From Lederbergia sp. NSJ-179 (GTDB lineage Bacteria; Bacillota; Bacilli; Bacillales; Bacillaceae_C): a stretch of 64,000 bases of DNA. Location of the stretch: contig NZ_JALIFP010000002.1 of assembly GCF_022867885.1 (NCBI RefSeq), forward strand, positions 124,001 through 188,000, given 5' to 3'. Positions 63,787 through 64,000 of the stretch are shown here, piece by piece. The position numbers and the translations under genes were made by a program. The notes beneath the pieces are model-generated. The model was not told where the DNA came from and ran no database searches. It worked only from the letters and a program-made list of their open reading frames with translations. Numbering within the stretch: the first letter of the stretch is position 1; the number at the start of each line of letters is the position of its first letter.

Positions 63787-64000
63787 ATGAAAACGATTGC
63801 AAAGGTCTCGCTTATTTTTCTGTTATTCAGTTGCCTGAGTCTATTGTTGGTTGCATGTTCTAAAGATTCTTCAGACAAAACAAGTTCGAATGGGAATGCT
63901 GAAAATGAAAAGGCTGTCACTGAAGATGAAGGGGAGAAGGAGCCAGTCACGCTAAAGGTTCTTGTCCATTGGAGTGAGGAAATGTTCAACGAGCGTTTTA
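63787..64000 (+). CDS. Solute-binding lipoprotein, 3' end beyond the window
   Basis: 71 codons are visible. A signal sequence with hydrophobic core (IFLLFSCLSLLLVA) ends in lipobox LVACS, followed by a serine- and glutamate-rich linker and then VTLKVLVHWSEEMFNERF, the first strand of a family-1 sugar-binding protein. GGAGGGGG lies before ATG 63787. In B. subtilis ysnB follows here, so this gene is a second insertion in the conserved backbone. Its function is not settled without the rest. Confidence 0.75.
   Translation, partial: MKTIAKVSLIFLLFSCLSLLLVACSKDSSDKTSSNGNAENEKAVTEDEGEKEPVTLKVLVHWSEEMFNERF

Overview
The window is a piece of a low-GC Bacillaceae chromosome, close in gene order to Bacillus subtilis. 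The left end (1-9375) holds etfA (cut by the window edge), trxA, uvrC, a lysine riboswitch with lysC, yslB on the minus strand, sdhCAB and the spore regulator gerE. The right end (59373-63455) resumes the same B. subtilis order with a ysmB-type MarR gene, racE, gerM, rph and the rdgB/ysnA gene. The species cannot be named from this sequence.

Between gerE and ysmB, where B. subtilis has no large insert, lie about 50 kb of accessory DNA. Its left margin (9.4-14.8 kb) is eroded: a frameshifted YitT-type membrane gene, a YqhV-like gene, a nucleotidyltransferase, a truncated AraC gene, a RelE/Phd-type toxin-antitoxin pair and two stray copies of a type I-C-like CRISPR repeat (one complete, one 3' half) with no array or cas genes.

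From 14.8 to 58.9 kb nearly everything concerns uptake and breakdown of a complex, probably mannose-rich, glycan. There are a ROK sugar kinase, four AP2Ec (sugar isomerase-like TIM barrel) proteins, two LplA/LplB/LplC-type ABC importers (20.6-24.4 and 40.7-44.2 kb) without an ATPase gene, a complete Opp-type importer (25.8-31.6 kb), two intact orphan solute-binding lipoproteins and a collapsed third, and a secreted beta-propeller protein with a FIMAH-like tail. Cytoplasmic enzymes follow: a GH38-like protein, two SGNH esterases, a DUF1861-like propeller, a deleted GH92 relic and a GH2 beta-mannosidase. Regulators are a membrane-bound sensor AraC protein, a cupin AraC protein and two GntR-LacI hybrids whose own promoters share a TATACATATA site.

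The last part of the island (54.7-58.9 kb) is a separate divergent operon: Gfo/Idh/MocA dehydrogenase, DUF993 aldolase-like TIM barrel, AP2Ec protein and D-2-hydroxyacid dehydrogenase. It reads as an oxidative sugar or polyol pathway with no kinase and is the best candidate here for undescribed biochemistry. The hydrolases carry no signal peptide, so the likely scheme is import of oligosaccharides followed by cytoplasmic hydrolysis, isomerisation/oxidation and phosphorylation. Several non-coding repeat elements lie between the genes. A further solute-binding lipoprotein starts at 63787 and runs off the right edge.
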